A stretch of DNA of 64,000 bases from Muricomes sp049840515 (lineage in GTDB: Bacteria > Bacillota > Clostridia > Lachnospirales > Lachnospiraceae), in NCBI GenBank assembly GCA_049840515.1, contig JASGKW010000026.1:43829-107828 (forward strand), written 5' to 3'. A program made the position numbers and the translations under genes. Positions 54,186 to 63,475 of the stretch are shown one piece after another (position 1 is the first letter of the stretch; each line of letters opens with the position of its first letter). Below the pieces are notes generated by a model, which was given only the letters and a program-made list of their open reading frames with translations, had not been told where the DNA came from and ran no database searches.

Positions 54186-54872
54186 ACCTCGGTCAACAGG
54201 CGCGTGATCAAGTAGTTCGCGATTAGGATCGCGACGGCGCTCTGGACCACCGCCTTCGTCGTCGCCTCACCGACGCCGCGAGCACCACCACGAGTCACGA
54301 AGCCCTGGTGACAGGAAAGGGTCGTCAGCACGAACCCGAACACCGCCGACTTGAGGCCGCCCATGAAAAGGTCCCCCAGAATCGAGGTACTTCTCGATGT
54401 TCGAGAGGAACGAACCCGGATCGACGCCGAGCCAATCGACGGCAACGACCCACGCGCCCGCCATGCCAACCGAGAAATAGAGGACGGTGAGGAGCGGCAC
54501 CATGACGAGCGCCGCCACGAGGCGCGGCGAGAGGAGATATTGGACGGGACTCACCGCCATCGTCGTGAGCGCGTCAATCTGCTCGGTGACGCGCATGTTG
54601 CCGATCTCGGCCGCCATCGCGCTCCCGGCGCGCGCCGTCACCATGAGCGCGGTGAACACGGGGCTGATCTCGCGGGCCATCGAGACGGCGACGACGCTGC
54701 CGACGACCGACTCGGCCGAGAAAGTCCGCAGACTGTGCACAGTCTGGAGCGCCAAGACCATGCCGCTGAAGACCCCCGTCAAGCTCACGATGAAGATCGA
54801 TTGGAATCCGATGAACTCCATGTGACGCAGGAGTTGAACGACGCGGAAAGGCGGAAGGGCGGACCACGTCAC
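54182..54872 (-). CDS. MlaE-family ABC permease, frameshifted
   Basis: About 225 residues: FIGFQSIFIVSLTGVFSGMVLALQ, MAREISPVFTALMVTARAGSA and AEIGNMRVTEQIDALTTMAV are the MlaE permease signatures. The frame breaks near 54372, after SNIEKYLD, and goes on in another frame as LGDLFMGGLKSAVFGFVL to a stop at 54182. The N-terminus is uncertain; coding may extend upstream of the GTG at 54872. MlaE proteins work with an MlaF ATPase and MCE protein to move phospholipids between membranes; neither partner is seen here. It overlaps the sulfatase start by four bases. Confidence 0.85.
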
Positions 54873-54942
54873 GGTGTCCGCGGTGAGCTTCGAAATAACT
54901 GCAAATCCCCTGCGAAAATCGGAACGCGCCGGAGACCATGCT

Positions 54943-55410
54943 TTAGCCCGCTTCCCGCTTCAAGCGTTCGAGGAGTGCCCGAGAGGTCGGTCCGCTCGCG
55001 CGGAGCCGTACTAGCCTCGGTCGCGAGGAAAACGAGAGGAGAAGCGCGTCGTCGCCGAGCTCTCTCCGAAACCGCTCACCCCACTCGACGAGAAGAATCG
55101 CCCCCGCGTCTCGACGCTCGACGAGGCCGAGTTCACGAACCTCTTCGCCTCGGGTGAGCCGATACAAGTCCGCGTGCTCGATGGGAGGCACCGTGTCGTA
55201 GGCGATGACGAGACCGAAGGTCGGCGAAACGACGGGCTCCTCCGGATCGTGCCCGAGCGCTCGACAGAATCCGCCCGCGAAGAACGTCTTCCCCGCGCCG
55301 AGCTCCCCCTCGAGGATCAGAAGCTCGCCGCCTTCGCACGCGGCCGCGATGCGCGCCGAAAGCGCGAGCGTGTCGGCTTCTTCTTCGATGCAGAAAGAGT
55401 GCTCACTCAC
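54943..55410 (-). CDS. tsaE: tRNA threonylcarbamoyladenosine biosynthesis ATPase TsaE
   Basis: 155 residues: LEGELGAGKTFFAGGFCRALG (Walker A), VSPTFGLVIAYD, HADLYRL and LLVEWGERF, which are all conserved in TsaE. It partners TsaB/TsaD in making t6A37 on ANN-decoding tRNAs. The frame is intact. It follows the LpoA-like gene by nine bases. Confidence 0.93.
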   Translation of the reverse strand: MSEHSFCIEEEADTLALSARIAAACEGGELLILEGELGAGKTFFAGGFCRALGHDPEEPVVSPTFGLVIAYDTVPPIEHADLYRLTRGEEVRELGLVERRDAGAILLVEWGERFRRELGDDALLLSFSSRPRLVRLRASGPTSRALLERLKREAG

Positions 55411-55419
55411 GACGCTCGC

Positions 55420-57159
55420 CTACTTCCATGGCTCGGCCAAAAGTTCGTGACCGAGCGAATTCTGGGGAGTGAACCCAGAAAGCCGGGTCGTAGCAAGCTC
55501 CGCTTTGGCGCGAAGAAGCCTGTCGCGGAGTTCACTGTAGCGCGCCAGGACGGCCGCTCTGTCCTCGAGTTCCCGATCGGGGAGCGCCTCGAACGAGAGC
55601 GCGACGAGCCGCGCCAAATCATGGCCGAGGAGTTCGTAGAAGCCCTTCGCGCGCGGAGTCTTCTCGTCCGCCCCAGCCTGACTTAGCCCGCCGCGCGTTC
55701 TCCGCGCCGCCGGGAAATCGTGAGAACGGAGGAAGAATATCTCTCTTCCGAGCGGCAACGGCTCGGCGCTCACGTCGAGGCCTAGCAAGAAGGGAACGTC
55801 GGAGGATCCACGCAACATCACGCGCAAACAGTCGGGTCCCGCGAGGAGGAGGAGCGGACTCTTCGTCGCGCCAGGGGCGAGATCGCAACTCTCCTCGCTC
55901 ACGAGGACGGGCTCGGGAAAGCCTTTCTCCTTCGCCACCCGGCGCAGCACGCCTTCGGCCATTTCGTCGGCGGGTCCCGCGCTGAAGCCGAAGCTCGAAG
56001 GAGGCACCGCCAGCGGCGGAGCGATCGCGAGCACCGCGACTTTGCGATCTTCGGCGAAGCGAAGCGCTTCGAGGGACGTCTCTGCCCGAAACCCGGCGAT
56101 CAAGAGCGACGCGCCGTCGGAAGTGAGCCTCGAGAGCGCCTCGGAGACGCTGCCGCCGTCGTCCTCGCTGAGCACGCTCACGTCGGATTTCTTCGCGGTC
56201 CCGAGTTCGTCGACGAAGCCCATCATGAGAGCCACGCCACGAGAACGTTCGAGTCCGCTCTTGCCTCCGAGCACGATCCCGACGCGCCGTCCGATGACTT
56301 TCGCTTCCTCCTCGAGGAGCGAAGAAAGCTTCACGAGGGCTTCGTACTCGGGCGTTCCTCGAAGCCAGTTCGGTTTTCGCCGGAGCACCTCGCGCGCGAG
56401 TTCGGCGTCGTTCTGCTCCACTGCGGTGTCGGTGAGACGTCGCTCGACCCGCTCGACGAGGACTTCGCGGAGCATCTCGCTTTCGGGCTTCGTCGCCGCA
56501 GGCGCCGGAAGTTTTCGGAGCGTCGCAACCGGGATCTTCGCGAGAGTTTTGTCGATCTCGACGGTCAGCGAAGAGACCGGCATGCGCTCGAGTTCGAGCC
56601 AATCGAGGAGCGCTTTGAAAACGAGCTCGTAGCGCGGCGCGACGAGCGAGGCCTCGACCAAGAAGCGCGCGCACGCGCGTCGATCCGCGAGATCGAAGAG
56701 CTGGCCGAGGAGAGGAGCCAGGATATCGATCGCGAGGGCGGCCTGGCCGGAACGCAGCAGCGTCTCTGCCTGGATGAGCTTTGCGCCGTCGCGATGCCGC
56801 GGAAGAATGCCGTGTTGTTCGAGGACGACGAAGGCTTCGTGGTTGGCGCGCGTTTCTTGCCCGAGACGGAGAAGCACTTTCGCGAGCATGAGCCGGACTT
56901 CGACGCTCGCTCGACCCGTCTTCACTTTCGCGAGAAAGGCCTCCAGGCGGAGCACGAGGGCAGCGTCATTTTCGGGCTCTCCCGTTTCGACAGCGATCTC
57001 GAGAGCGCGCGCCTCCTTTTCGAGACGCATCCTCTCCTCGGGAGTCCTTCCCTCGGGGGGCTTGCCGCAAATGGCCATGGCCATGATCGCAAGGCAAGCG
57101 ATGCTACGCTCGCGCAAGCGAGCGAGAGGCTTCGACCGTCCTCTCTCCGGGCGCTTCAT
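55420..57159 (-). CDS. LpoA/ABC-binding-protein-like lipoprotein with helical repeats
   Basis: 579 residues, intact. A basic N-terminus and a hydrophobic stretch end at AMAIC, a non-ideal lipobox. Residues ~35-260 are helical and TPR-like. The C-terminal part (from VIGRRVGIVLGGKSG) resembles a type I periplasmic-binding fold, with SEDDGGSVSEALSRL and VAVLAIAPPLAVP. This two-part layout is that of LpoA-type penicillin-binding-protein activators and related binding proteins; a cell-wall role is inferred only. It diverges from the next gene, starts 22 bases apart. Confidence 0.6.
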   Translation of the reverse strand: MKRPERGRSKPLARLRERSIACLAIMAMAICGKPPEGRTPEERMRLEKEARALEIAVETGEPENDAALVLRLEAFLAKVKTGRASVEVRLMLAKVLLRLGQETRANHEAFVVLEQHGILPRHRDGAKLIQAETLLRSGQAALAIDILAPLLGQLFDLADRRACARFLVEASLVAPRYELVFKALLDWLELERMPVSSLTVEIDKTLAKIPVATLRKLPAPAATKPESEMLREVLVERVERRLTDTAVEQNDAELAREVLRRKPNWLRGTPEYEALVKLSSLLEEEAKVIGRRVGIVLGGKSGLERSRGVALMMGFVDELGTAKKSDVSVLSEDDGGSVSEALSRLTSDGASLLIAGFRAETSLEALRFAEDRKVAVLAIAPPLAVPPSSFGFSAGPADEMAEGVLRRVAKEKGFPEPVLVSEESCDLAPGATKSPLLLLAGPDCLRVMLRGSSDVPFLLGLDVSAEPLPLGREIFFLRSHDFPAARRTRGGLSQAGADEKTPRAKGFYELLGHDLARLVALSFEALPDRELEDRAAVLARYSELRDRLLRAKAELATTRLSGFTPQNSLGHELLAEPWK

Positions 57160-57181
57160 CCGAATTCGGTCTTACCACCAA

Positions 57182-57748
57182 ATGAGCAACTCTCTCATCG
57201 CGCAGGAAAACCGAGTGAAAGTCGGGGAGGAACCCGAACGCGCGAGGCTCGGAGAGCTCTTCATCGACTACGCTTTCGTGCTGTGGCTTCCGCTCTACGC
57301 GGCCTACGAGTTCGTCGCTCTTCACAGACCGTGGCTCCCGATCCTCGCCGGCGCCGAGTGCATCCCGCTCGCTTGGATCGCATGGCGCAGGAGCGATTTC
57401 CGAATGCTCGGAGTGACGGGGCGAAGCGCCTGGGTCGCGCTCGTCCTCCTCGTTTTCTCTCTCGCCGCGAGCTTCTCGTTGCCCGCTCTTCTCGGGGAGC
57501 TCCCGGAGGTCATTCGCTACGAAGCCAGCATCGATCTCGGCGCGCTCGGGCTCGGAGTGCCTTTTCGCAGCCTAGCCCTCGGTGCGCTCACACTCGGTGT
57601 GGCCCGAGTCGGAGGCGATCGCCTCGCCCTTCGACTCGCTCGAAGCGAGAACGAAAAGCTACGCCTCGGGGATCTCTACTTCTGTTTCACGGCGTTGCTC
57701 GCGAATCTCGCGATCGTCCGCTATGCGGGCGGACCGTTCTTCGAGTAG
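57182..57748 (+). CDS. Integral membrane protein, unknown
   Basis: 188 residues with five or so hydrophobic helices: LFIDYAFVLWLPLYAAYEFV, LPILAGAECIPLAWIAW, WVALVLLVFSLAASFSLPALL and two more. ATG at 57182 starts MSNSLIAQEN. I recognise no family. It is divergent from the LpoA-like gene and 27 bases before a DUF6941 gene. Confidence 0.55.
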   Translation: MSNSLIAQENRVKVGEEPERARLGELFIDYAFVLWLPLYAAYEFVALHRPWLPILAGAECIPLAWIAWRRSDFRMLGVTGRSAWVALVLLVFSLAASFSLPALLGELPEVIRYEASIDLGALGLGVPFRSLALGALTLGVARVGGDRLALRLARSENEKLRLGDLYFCFTALLANLAIVRYAGGPFFE

Positions 57749-57775
57749 AGACTTCGATCAAGAAGAAAACCGCGC

Positions 57776-58207
57776 ATGCCCCGAGCTTACCTCCTCGCGC
57801 TCACCGTCGGTTCGAGCCTCGACCAAGGCACGAACAACATCAGCCTTTTCCAGCTCGTGGAGCAGGTGAATCTTCCGCCGAACGTTCCGCGACCTCCGGG
57901 GATGCAGCTTCCTCTCGAAATCCACGCTTACTTCTTCGTCGAAGCGGCGGACATCGGCAAGAACTTCGAGGTCCGCTTCGCGCTCAGAAGTCCCCTCGGA
58001 CTCGAGGCCTTCACCGAGACGACCACCCATAGACTCGTGACGGGCCGCTACCGCATGAAGGTCCACGGCCTTCCGTTTCCCGCGGTGCTCGGCCACTACG
58101 AACTCCGGATCGATTTTCGTGCGGAGCACGGCGAGTTCTACCGGGATCCGCTTTCCTACCCGGTGTCGTTCGTCGAAGTGAACCCGACTCCGCCCGTCAC
58201 GCACTGA
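57776..58207 (+). CDS. DUF6941 family protein
   Basis: 143 residues, MPRAYLLALTVGSSLDQGTNN at the start. It is a beta-rich protein with LEIHAYFFVEAADIG and VLGHYELRIDFRAEHGEFYR. The pattern matches DUF6941, found scattered in bacteria; function unknown. The frame is intact and codon use fits the GC-rich part. Confidence 0.65.
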   Translation: MPRAYLLALTVGSSLDQGTNNISLFQLVEQVNLPPNVPRPPGMQLPLEIHAYFFVEAADIGKNFEVRFALRSPLGLEAFTETTTHRLVTGRYRMKVHGLPFPAVLGHYELRIDFRAEHGEFYRDPLSYPVSFVEVNPTPPVTH

Positions 58208-58269
58208 GGCGCGGGCGAAGGGCTTTCGAGGGTCCCCTCATCCGCGCCCGTTTCCTCGCCAATCTTCGC

Positions 58270-59410
58270 TCAGAGGCAGAAACCGCAGCCGCTCACCCAC
58301 GAGCAAAGCGCATACGGTGTGCACTGGCCGGTGGCCGCGCAGTCGTTGTAGGCGCCGAGGACGACTCGAGCACGCACACGACGAGCAGTTCGACGGGAGT
58401 TGATCCAGACACTGCTGGTACGAGACGAAGCCCCCCGTTCCGCCAGAACCCCCAGAGCCTCCAGAACCCCCAGAGCCTCCGGTGCCACCCTGGCAACCTC
58501 CGCATTGGGTGTTCGCCTCGTTCACGCAGATCGAGTCCCAGTCGTTCGAGCAGCACCACGAGTCGAAGCCGCACACGCAACTCTGCACCGTCGCGTTCGA
58601 GCAACCGGGCGTGTTGTGAGGCGTACAGCAGCTACCGGGCTGACCGCCCGTTCCTCCGCTTCCACCCGTCGGAACTCCGCCAGTGCCGCCCACACCGCCA
58701 GTCGGAACACCTCCGGAGCCACCGCTCCAAATGCCACCGGTTCCTCCGGTCGGAACACCTCCGGAACCGCCGCTCCAAATACCGCCAGTGCCGCCAGTGC
58801 TTCCGCCGCTTCCACCACTTCCGCCGATCCCGCAGCTTGCGCCGCAGAATTGAGAGGCTTCCTTGACGCAAGCGCCGTCCCACGAGCTGCTGCAGCAATA
58901 GCTGTCCAAACCACACACGCACGACGTGATCGCTGCGATCCGCGCATCCAGACCCGCCGTGGGGCGAACAGCACGATGGCTCCGAACCGCCGCTTCCCCC
59001 GGACCCTCCCGTGATCGGAAGACCGCCGGTTGCTCCTACGCCTCCCGTCGGGAACGCACCGCCCGTGATCGGAAAACCGCCGGTCCCTCCCGTCACTGGA
59101 AAACCGCCGGTCCCTCCGCCCGAGCCACCGGTCGCCGAACACGTACCGCAGCCAGCAACTTCGACTTCGGAAACGCAGACTCCATCCCAAGCGTTCGAGC
59201 AACACTCGGCGTCGATCGCGCATACGCAAGCTTCGATCGTCTTGTCGGTACAGCCCGGCGTCGTCGTCGATGCACAGCACGCGAGCTGACTTCCTCCGCC
59301 GACCCCGGAACCGAGGGTCCCCGGAGTTCGTCTTCACTCGTGCGCGCGCCGCAGCCCGAGGCAACAAAGGCACCAGTAAGCAAAGTCACCCAAAGCGAGA
59401 TGCGGGTCAT
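58270..59410 (-). CDS. Gly-rich lipoprotein with WD-Cys repeats, frameshifted
   Basis: About 380 residues when three one-base breaks (near 59300, 58945 and 58375) are repaired. It starts MTRISLWVTLLTGAFVASGC (lipobox). Three Cys modules of the form CVCxxDxxCCxxxWDxxCV lie at DNA ~59240-59165, ~58925-58860 and ~58585-58517. They are separated by Gly/Ser/Thr-rich linkers such as GGSGGSGGS and GGIWSGGSGGVPTGG, and a final Cys-rich end stops at GCGFCL. Similar surface lipoproteins abound in myxobacteria; function unknown. Confidence 0.7.
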
Positions 59411-59590
59411 GCCGCACAACCATAATCTGCCAAGGGGCGGGTGACCAATTCTCGAAACACCGGTTCTCTAAAACACTCGGAGCACCGACGGCGGTCACGT
59501 CGGATGCTTTTCCGCTTCGTCGATGAACACGTGTTCATCGACGAAGCGCGGTTGCTGGAAGGCGGCGCTAGGGCTACGGGGAAGGCCGCG

Positions 59591-60229
59591 ATGGACCTCA
59601 TCCGAATCGAAGGGCTCGAACTCCGCTGCATCGTCGGCCTCCGCACCTACGAGCGGCACCGTCCTCAACCAATCAGTCTCGACATCGCCCTCGGGCTCAA
59701 GATCTCGCCACCCCCGGTCGCAGCGGGCGCATCTCCGATAGCGCCGATTACGCTCGGGTGACCGATGCGATCACGGCGCTCCTCCATTTCCGAGAGTACC
59801 GACTTCTCGAAGTGGCCGTCGAAGAGTGCGCGGCCATGCTCTTCGCCTTTCACCCCGCGATTCAGCAAGTGCGCATCCGCCTCGACAAACCGGAGGCTCT
59901 CGCCGGAAGAGCACGGAGCGCGGCGGTAGAAATTACGCGTACCCGAGGCGCCTATGGTTCGACGGCCGATCCCACGCCCTACGGAAGTGTGATAGAGCTT
60001 TTACGCACGGACGAAGCCGTCGTGCAGCTCCATCGCGTCGATCGGAGCACCAACCTCAGCTTCGATTTTCCCGCGCCTCGAATGGGTGACGAGCGGCCAC
60101 CCAGGTCCCGAGGGACACCGCGCGCCCATCGTTCTCCCCGGGGGCACACCAATCTCTTACGCCCCGGCGAACCCCGGTGAACCCGTAATGATCCTCCGCT
60201 GCGCGGTCACGAACCCTCTCCCAGGTTGA
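59591..60229 (+). CDS. folB: Dihydroneopterin aldolase (FolB) with C-terminal extension, frameshifted
   Basis: It starts MDLIRIEGLELRCIVGLRTYERHRPQ and, after a one-base break near 59725, continues ISDSADYARVTDAITALLHF..RLLEVAVEECAAMLF: the FolB pattern of folate synthesis, with the catalytic Glu and Lys (DKPEAL). Beyond the usual end there are ~90 more residues (TPYGSVIELLRTDEAVVQLHRV and, after a second break near 60083, WVTSGHPGPEGHRAPIVLPG) running to 60229. The extension is not a domain I recognise. Confidence 0.78.
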
Positions 60230-60505
60230 TCAGGGCTCCGTCCGAATCCGCAACTCGGCTATTTTTCTCAGTTTGCCTCTCCCAAGCAGCGTCGACTCAA
60301 GGGGGAAAAGAGGACGCGAGTATTTCCGGACCGCCGTTGAGGCGGGCACTAAGCGGTGAATTAACTGACCGCTATGATTTTCCTCGGGAAATTTTGAGAA
60401 ACAGACCAGATATCTCGCTGGAACCTGAACTTTTTTCGAAGTAGCTACGATTGTGGGTGTTCGCCCCGCAAAAGCTGAGTTAGGGCTTTTTCGCCCGAGA
60501 CGGTT
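60230..60505. other. Intergenic stretch without recognised features
   Basis: About 275 bases with lower GC than its surroundings and no family-like reading frame. It may hold the promoter of the gene that follows, but no clear site is visible. Confidence 0.35.
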
Positions 60506-60985
60506 TTGGATCCGGCGGGTTTTCGGAGTTTCCCCTTGAACGGTTCTGCGGACGACAAGAAGCGCTGGGCGATTCTGCCTCCCCCGACGCCCGAAGCCTC
60601 AGCGGTGAGCGAGGAGATCCACCTCGACCCGCGCGCGGGGCAACTTCGCGAACAGATCCGGACCGGAAAAGCGAAAGAGAGCGATTCCCCTCGCTCAGGA
60701 CGCGTTGCCAAAAAGCAAACCGATCCGCCTTCCGGCCCTCGCTCAAAAGCGGCTCCTTCCAAGGGCCCCGAGGCGCGCGCCGTCGAAATGCGCCGTCGCT
60801 ACGAAGGCTCTCGGCATTCGAGCAGCATCCAGGCAATCGAGCCGTCCGATTCCGACGTCCCGACGGAGCGCCCGACTGCATTTTCCGATGAATCAGCATT
60901 GCCGAGCAGCCCTCTCTCTTCACCTCGCGCGTCCCGTCCTCGTGATCAGGAGACGCTTCCCGCTCCTGATTTCGAAGACGGCTAA
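60506..60985 (+). CDS. Hypothetical hydrophilic protein
   Basis: Up to 159 residues from a TTG at 60506, rich in Ser, Pro, Arg and Glu and without hydrophobic stretches; probably disordered. A later TTG at 60536 is equally possible. No family recognised. It lies in the expected orientation between FolB and a secreted protein, but nothing besides the open frame supports it. Confidence 0.3.
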   Translation: MDPAGFRSFPLNGSADDKKRWAILPPPTPEASAVSEEIHLDPRAGQLREQIRTGKAKESDSPRSGRVAKKQTDPPSGPRSKAAPSKGPEARAVEMRRRYEGSRHSSSIQAIEPSDSDVPTERPTAFSDESALPSSPLSSPRASRPRDQETLPAPDFEDG

Positions 60986-61169
60986 CAATCGGTCGCCGTC
61001 CCGAGTTAGCGAAGTCCCGCCGATCTTCACGGGACCAAAGCGCTATCGTAGGCGCCACCTCGCAAGAAACCGTCCTCGCACGGCGGAGCTTTCCACGCTG
61101 GCGCGAACATCGGGGGCTGATCTTGTCCTCGCTCCGACCTTGCGTGTAGCTTCGGCGGAACGAGGAATT

Positions 61170-61932
61170 ATGAAGGCTGTTTTTTCGCTGTTTTCGTTGA
61201 AAGTCGCGCGAGCGCACTCCTGGCTTGTGCAGCGCTCATTCTCTTCGCGGCGGCCCCCGCATTCGCCGCGGGCACCGTGAAATGGAAGAGCACCACGATC
61301 AAGGAGCGAGAAGGCGGCTCCTGGAAGGTGAGGAATCGAAGTCCACTTCACGAAGGCCCCCGACACGGGTAAGGTTCCGATGAAGTTCGAGTTCACGAAG
61401 ACAGCCTATTACGAGCGCTGGCTCGTCAACGGCCAAGAGAAGCCAGTCGAGCGCACGATTCCGCTCTCGAACCAAATCCCGACAATCGAAAGCGTCAACG
61501 TCAGCTCTACAATCCGGGCACGGCGACAATCCCGTCGCGCACCCACTTCGACCTCGTGCTCAAGCGCAAGAATGGCTACGAAGCCGGCGAGTACAAGGTG
61601 AAGCTCAAAGATTCGCGCAGCAATCAGACCGTCGGGCAGGTAGCGACAATCAAGCTCACCGGCGAAAACGAAATCATCAAGGAATCGCCGCAAGGAGAAT
61701 GTCCTTCGAGCCCACGGATCGCAAGAAAAAGAAGAAGGAAGAGGAAGAGAAAAAGAAGAAGGCCGCCGAGGAGGCCAAGGCCGCGGAGCAAAAGGAGGCC
61801 GAAGCGAGCCCCGCCCCCGCGAGCGAGCCTGCACCCGCGCAAGCCGATTCGGGTGAAAAGCCCCCGAGCGTCGAAGAGCGTCCCGGCGGTGGTTGCCACA
61901 TGGGACATCACGGTGGCGAACAGCTGCCGTGA
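61170..61932 (+). CDS. Secreted MYXO-CTERM-like protein, multiply frameshifted
   Basis: A signal peptide (MKAVFSLFSLKVARALLACA.., ending APAFAAG) is recovered after one break near 61210. A beta-rich domain follows (VHFTKAPDTGKVPMKFEFTK, RTHFDLVLKRKNGYEAGEY, VATIKLTGENEIIK), then a Lys/Glu-rich and Ala/Pro-rich linker, then GGGCHMGHHGGEQLP. A TGA at 61930-61932 stops the frame just before IAVGLAIGVFLLVRRR. Together these look like a MYXO-CTERM sorting tail (Cys, membrane helix, Arg cluster). Other breaks lie near 61335, 61500 and 61690. Confidence 0.55.
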
Positions 61933-62115
61933 ATCGCCGTCGGGCTCGCGATTGGCGTTTTCCTGCTCGTACGCCGCAGAGATCTGAAGTTCCTTCCGTC
62001 CAGCGAAGAATTCGAGGCAGCGACGAGCTGCCTCGTTTCGTTTTGTTCCGCTGTTCGCACGCCCCGATAGAAGTTCACGTAGGCCGGAGCCCGCTGTAGA
62101 GGTGGCGCGCGTCCG

Positions 62116-63401
62116 ATGAACGAAGAATCGAACCCGAGCGAAGTTGCAGACCCGAATCCGAGCGAGAGTCGCGACTCGGCGGTGAACGAAAAGGGGCACG
62201 CCAGCGTGGTCGACGCGGCCGGCTCGAAGAGCGCCCTCGATCTCGAAGAGCGTGACTCACGTCGTCTACGAAGGAAAAGACATCTACCTCATCGGCACGG
62301 CGCACGTCTCCAAGAAGAGCGTCGAAGAGGTCGAACGTGTCATCGAGGAGCTCCGCCCCGACTCGGTTTGCGTGGAACTCGACGCGCAGCGCTTGCGCAT
62401 GCTCGAGGACGAGAACTCGTGGAAGAAGCTCGATATCTTCGCGGTCATCCGTCAAAAGCGCGTTCTCTTTCTCCTCTCGACGCTCGCGCTCTCCGCGTTC
62501 CAGAAGAAGATGGGCGAGCGGGACGGCGTGCGACCCGGTTCCGAACTCTACGCGGGCGTGCTGGCCGCGAGGCGTCTAGGCGCCGAGCTCGTCCTCGCCG
62601 ATCGCGACGTCCAAGCGACCCTCAAGCGCACGTGGGCGAACCTTTCGTTCTGGAACAAGGTGCAAATCACCTCGCTCCTCGTCGAAGCGCCATTTCGAGC
62701 CGAGGAAATCAGCGGCGAATTCATCGAAAGCCTGAAAGACCAAGACACCATCGGCGAGATGATGAAGGTCTTCGCGGACGAATTTCCCCGTTTGAAGAAG
62801 CCCTTCATCGACGAGCGAGATTCGTTCCTCATCTCCGCGATCCGCGAAGCCAAAGGCAAGAAGATCGTCGGCGTGGTCGGCGCGGCCCACGTCGCGGGAA
62901 TGAAGGCTCGCCTCCACGAGAAGGTCGATCGTGAAGAGCTCGCGAAACTGCCCCCGCCCTCCGCGGTCGGAAAGATCGTCGCGTGGGCGATTCCCGCCCT
63001 GATCGTTCTCGGCTTCGTCTACGGCTACCAGAAAGCCGGAGCGAGCGGCCTCACCGACGCGATGATCACCCTGGGCGATTCCTCCGTCCGTAGGCGCGGG
63101 GCTCTTCACCCTTCTCTCGCTCGGCCACCCGCTGAGCGTGCTGACCGCTTTTCTCGTGGCTCCGCTCACCGCGCTCCACCCAGCCATCAGCTCGGGCATG
63201 GTGATCGCTCCCCTCGAGGCCTACCTCCGCAAACCGACCGTCGAAGACTGCGAGAAGCTCCCCATCGCCATCCAATCGGTGCGAGGAGTATTCGAGAACC
63301 GCGCTTCGAGGGTTTTCCTCGTCTTCCTCGCGTCGACCTTCGGTACGGCGATCGGGACGTGGATCGGAACCTACCGGATGGCCGCGCTGCTCGGGAAATA
63401 G
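62116..63401 (+). CDS. TraB/PrgY-family membrane protein, frameshifted
   Basis: About 429 residues. An acidic N-terminal extension (MNEESNPSEVADPNPSES) leads, after a one-base loss near 62248, into THVVYEGKDIYLIGTAHVSKKS, SVCVELDAQRLRML and VVGAAHVAGMKARL. These two conserved His motifs of the TraB/PrgY/GumN superfamily are proposed to be metal-protease-like. Membrane helices follow (AWAIPALIVLGFVYGY) and, after a break near 63088, FLVAPLTALHPAISSGMV and a last helix to 63401. In enterococci PrgY lowers pheromone activity; the role here is unknown. Confidence 0.8.
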
Positions 63402-63475
63402 CGTCCCGTCGGGACCTTCGGGGCCGGCGCGTTGGAGGCTATCCTCGGCCTCCCCTCTTTGCGGAGAATCTCGTG

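Noticed and set aside
61699..61932. Lys/Glu-rich small protein as an independent gene
   Set aside because: It is the linker and tail of the frameshifted secreted protein that starts at 61,170.
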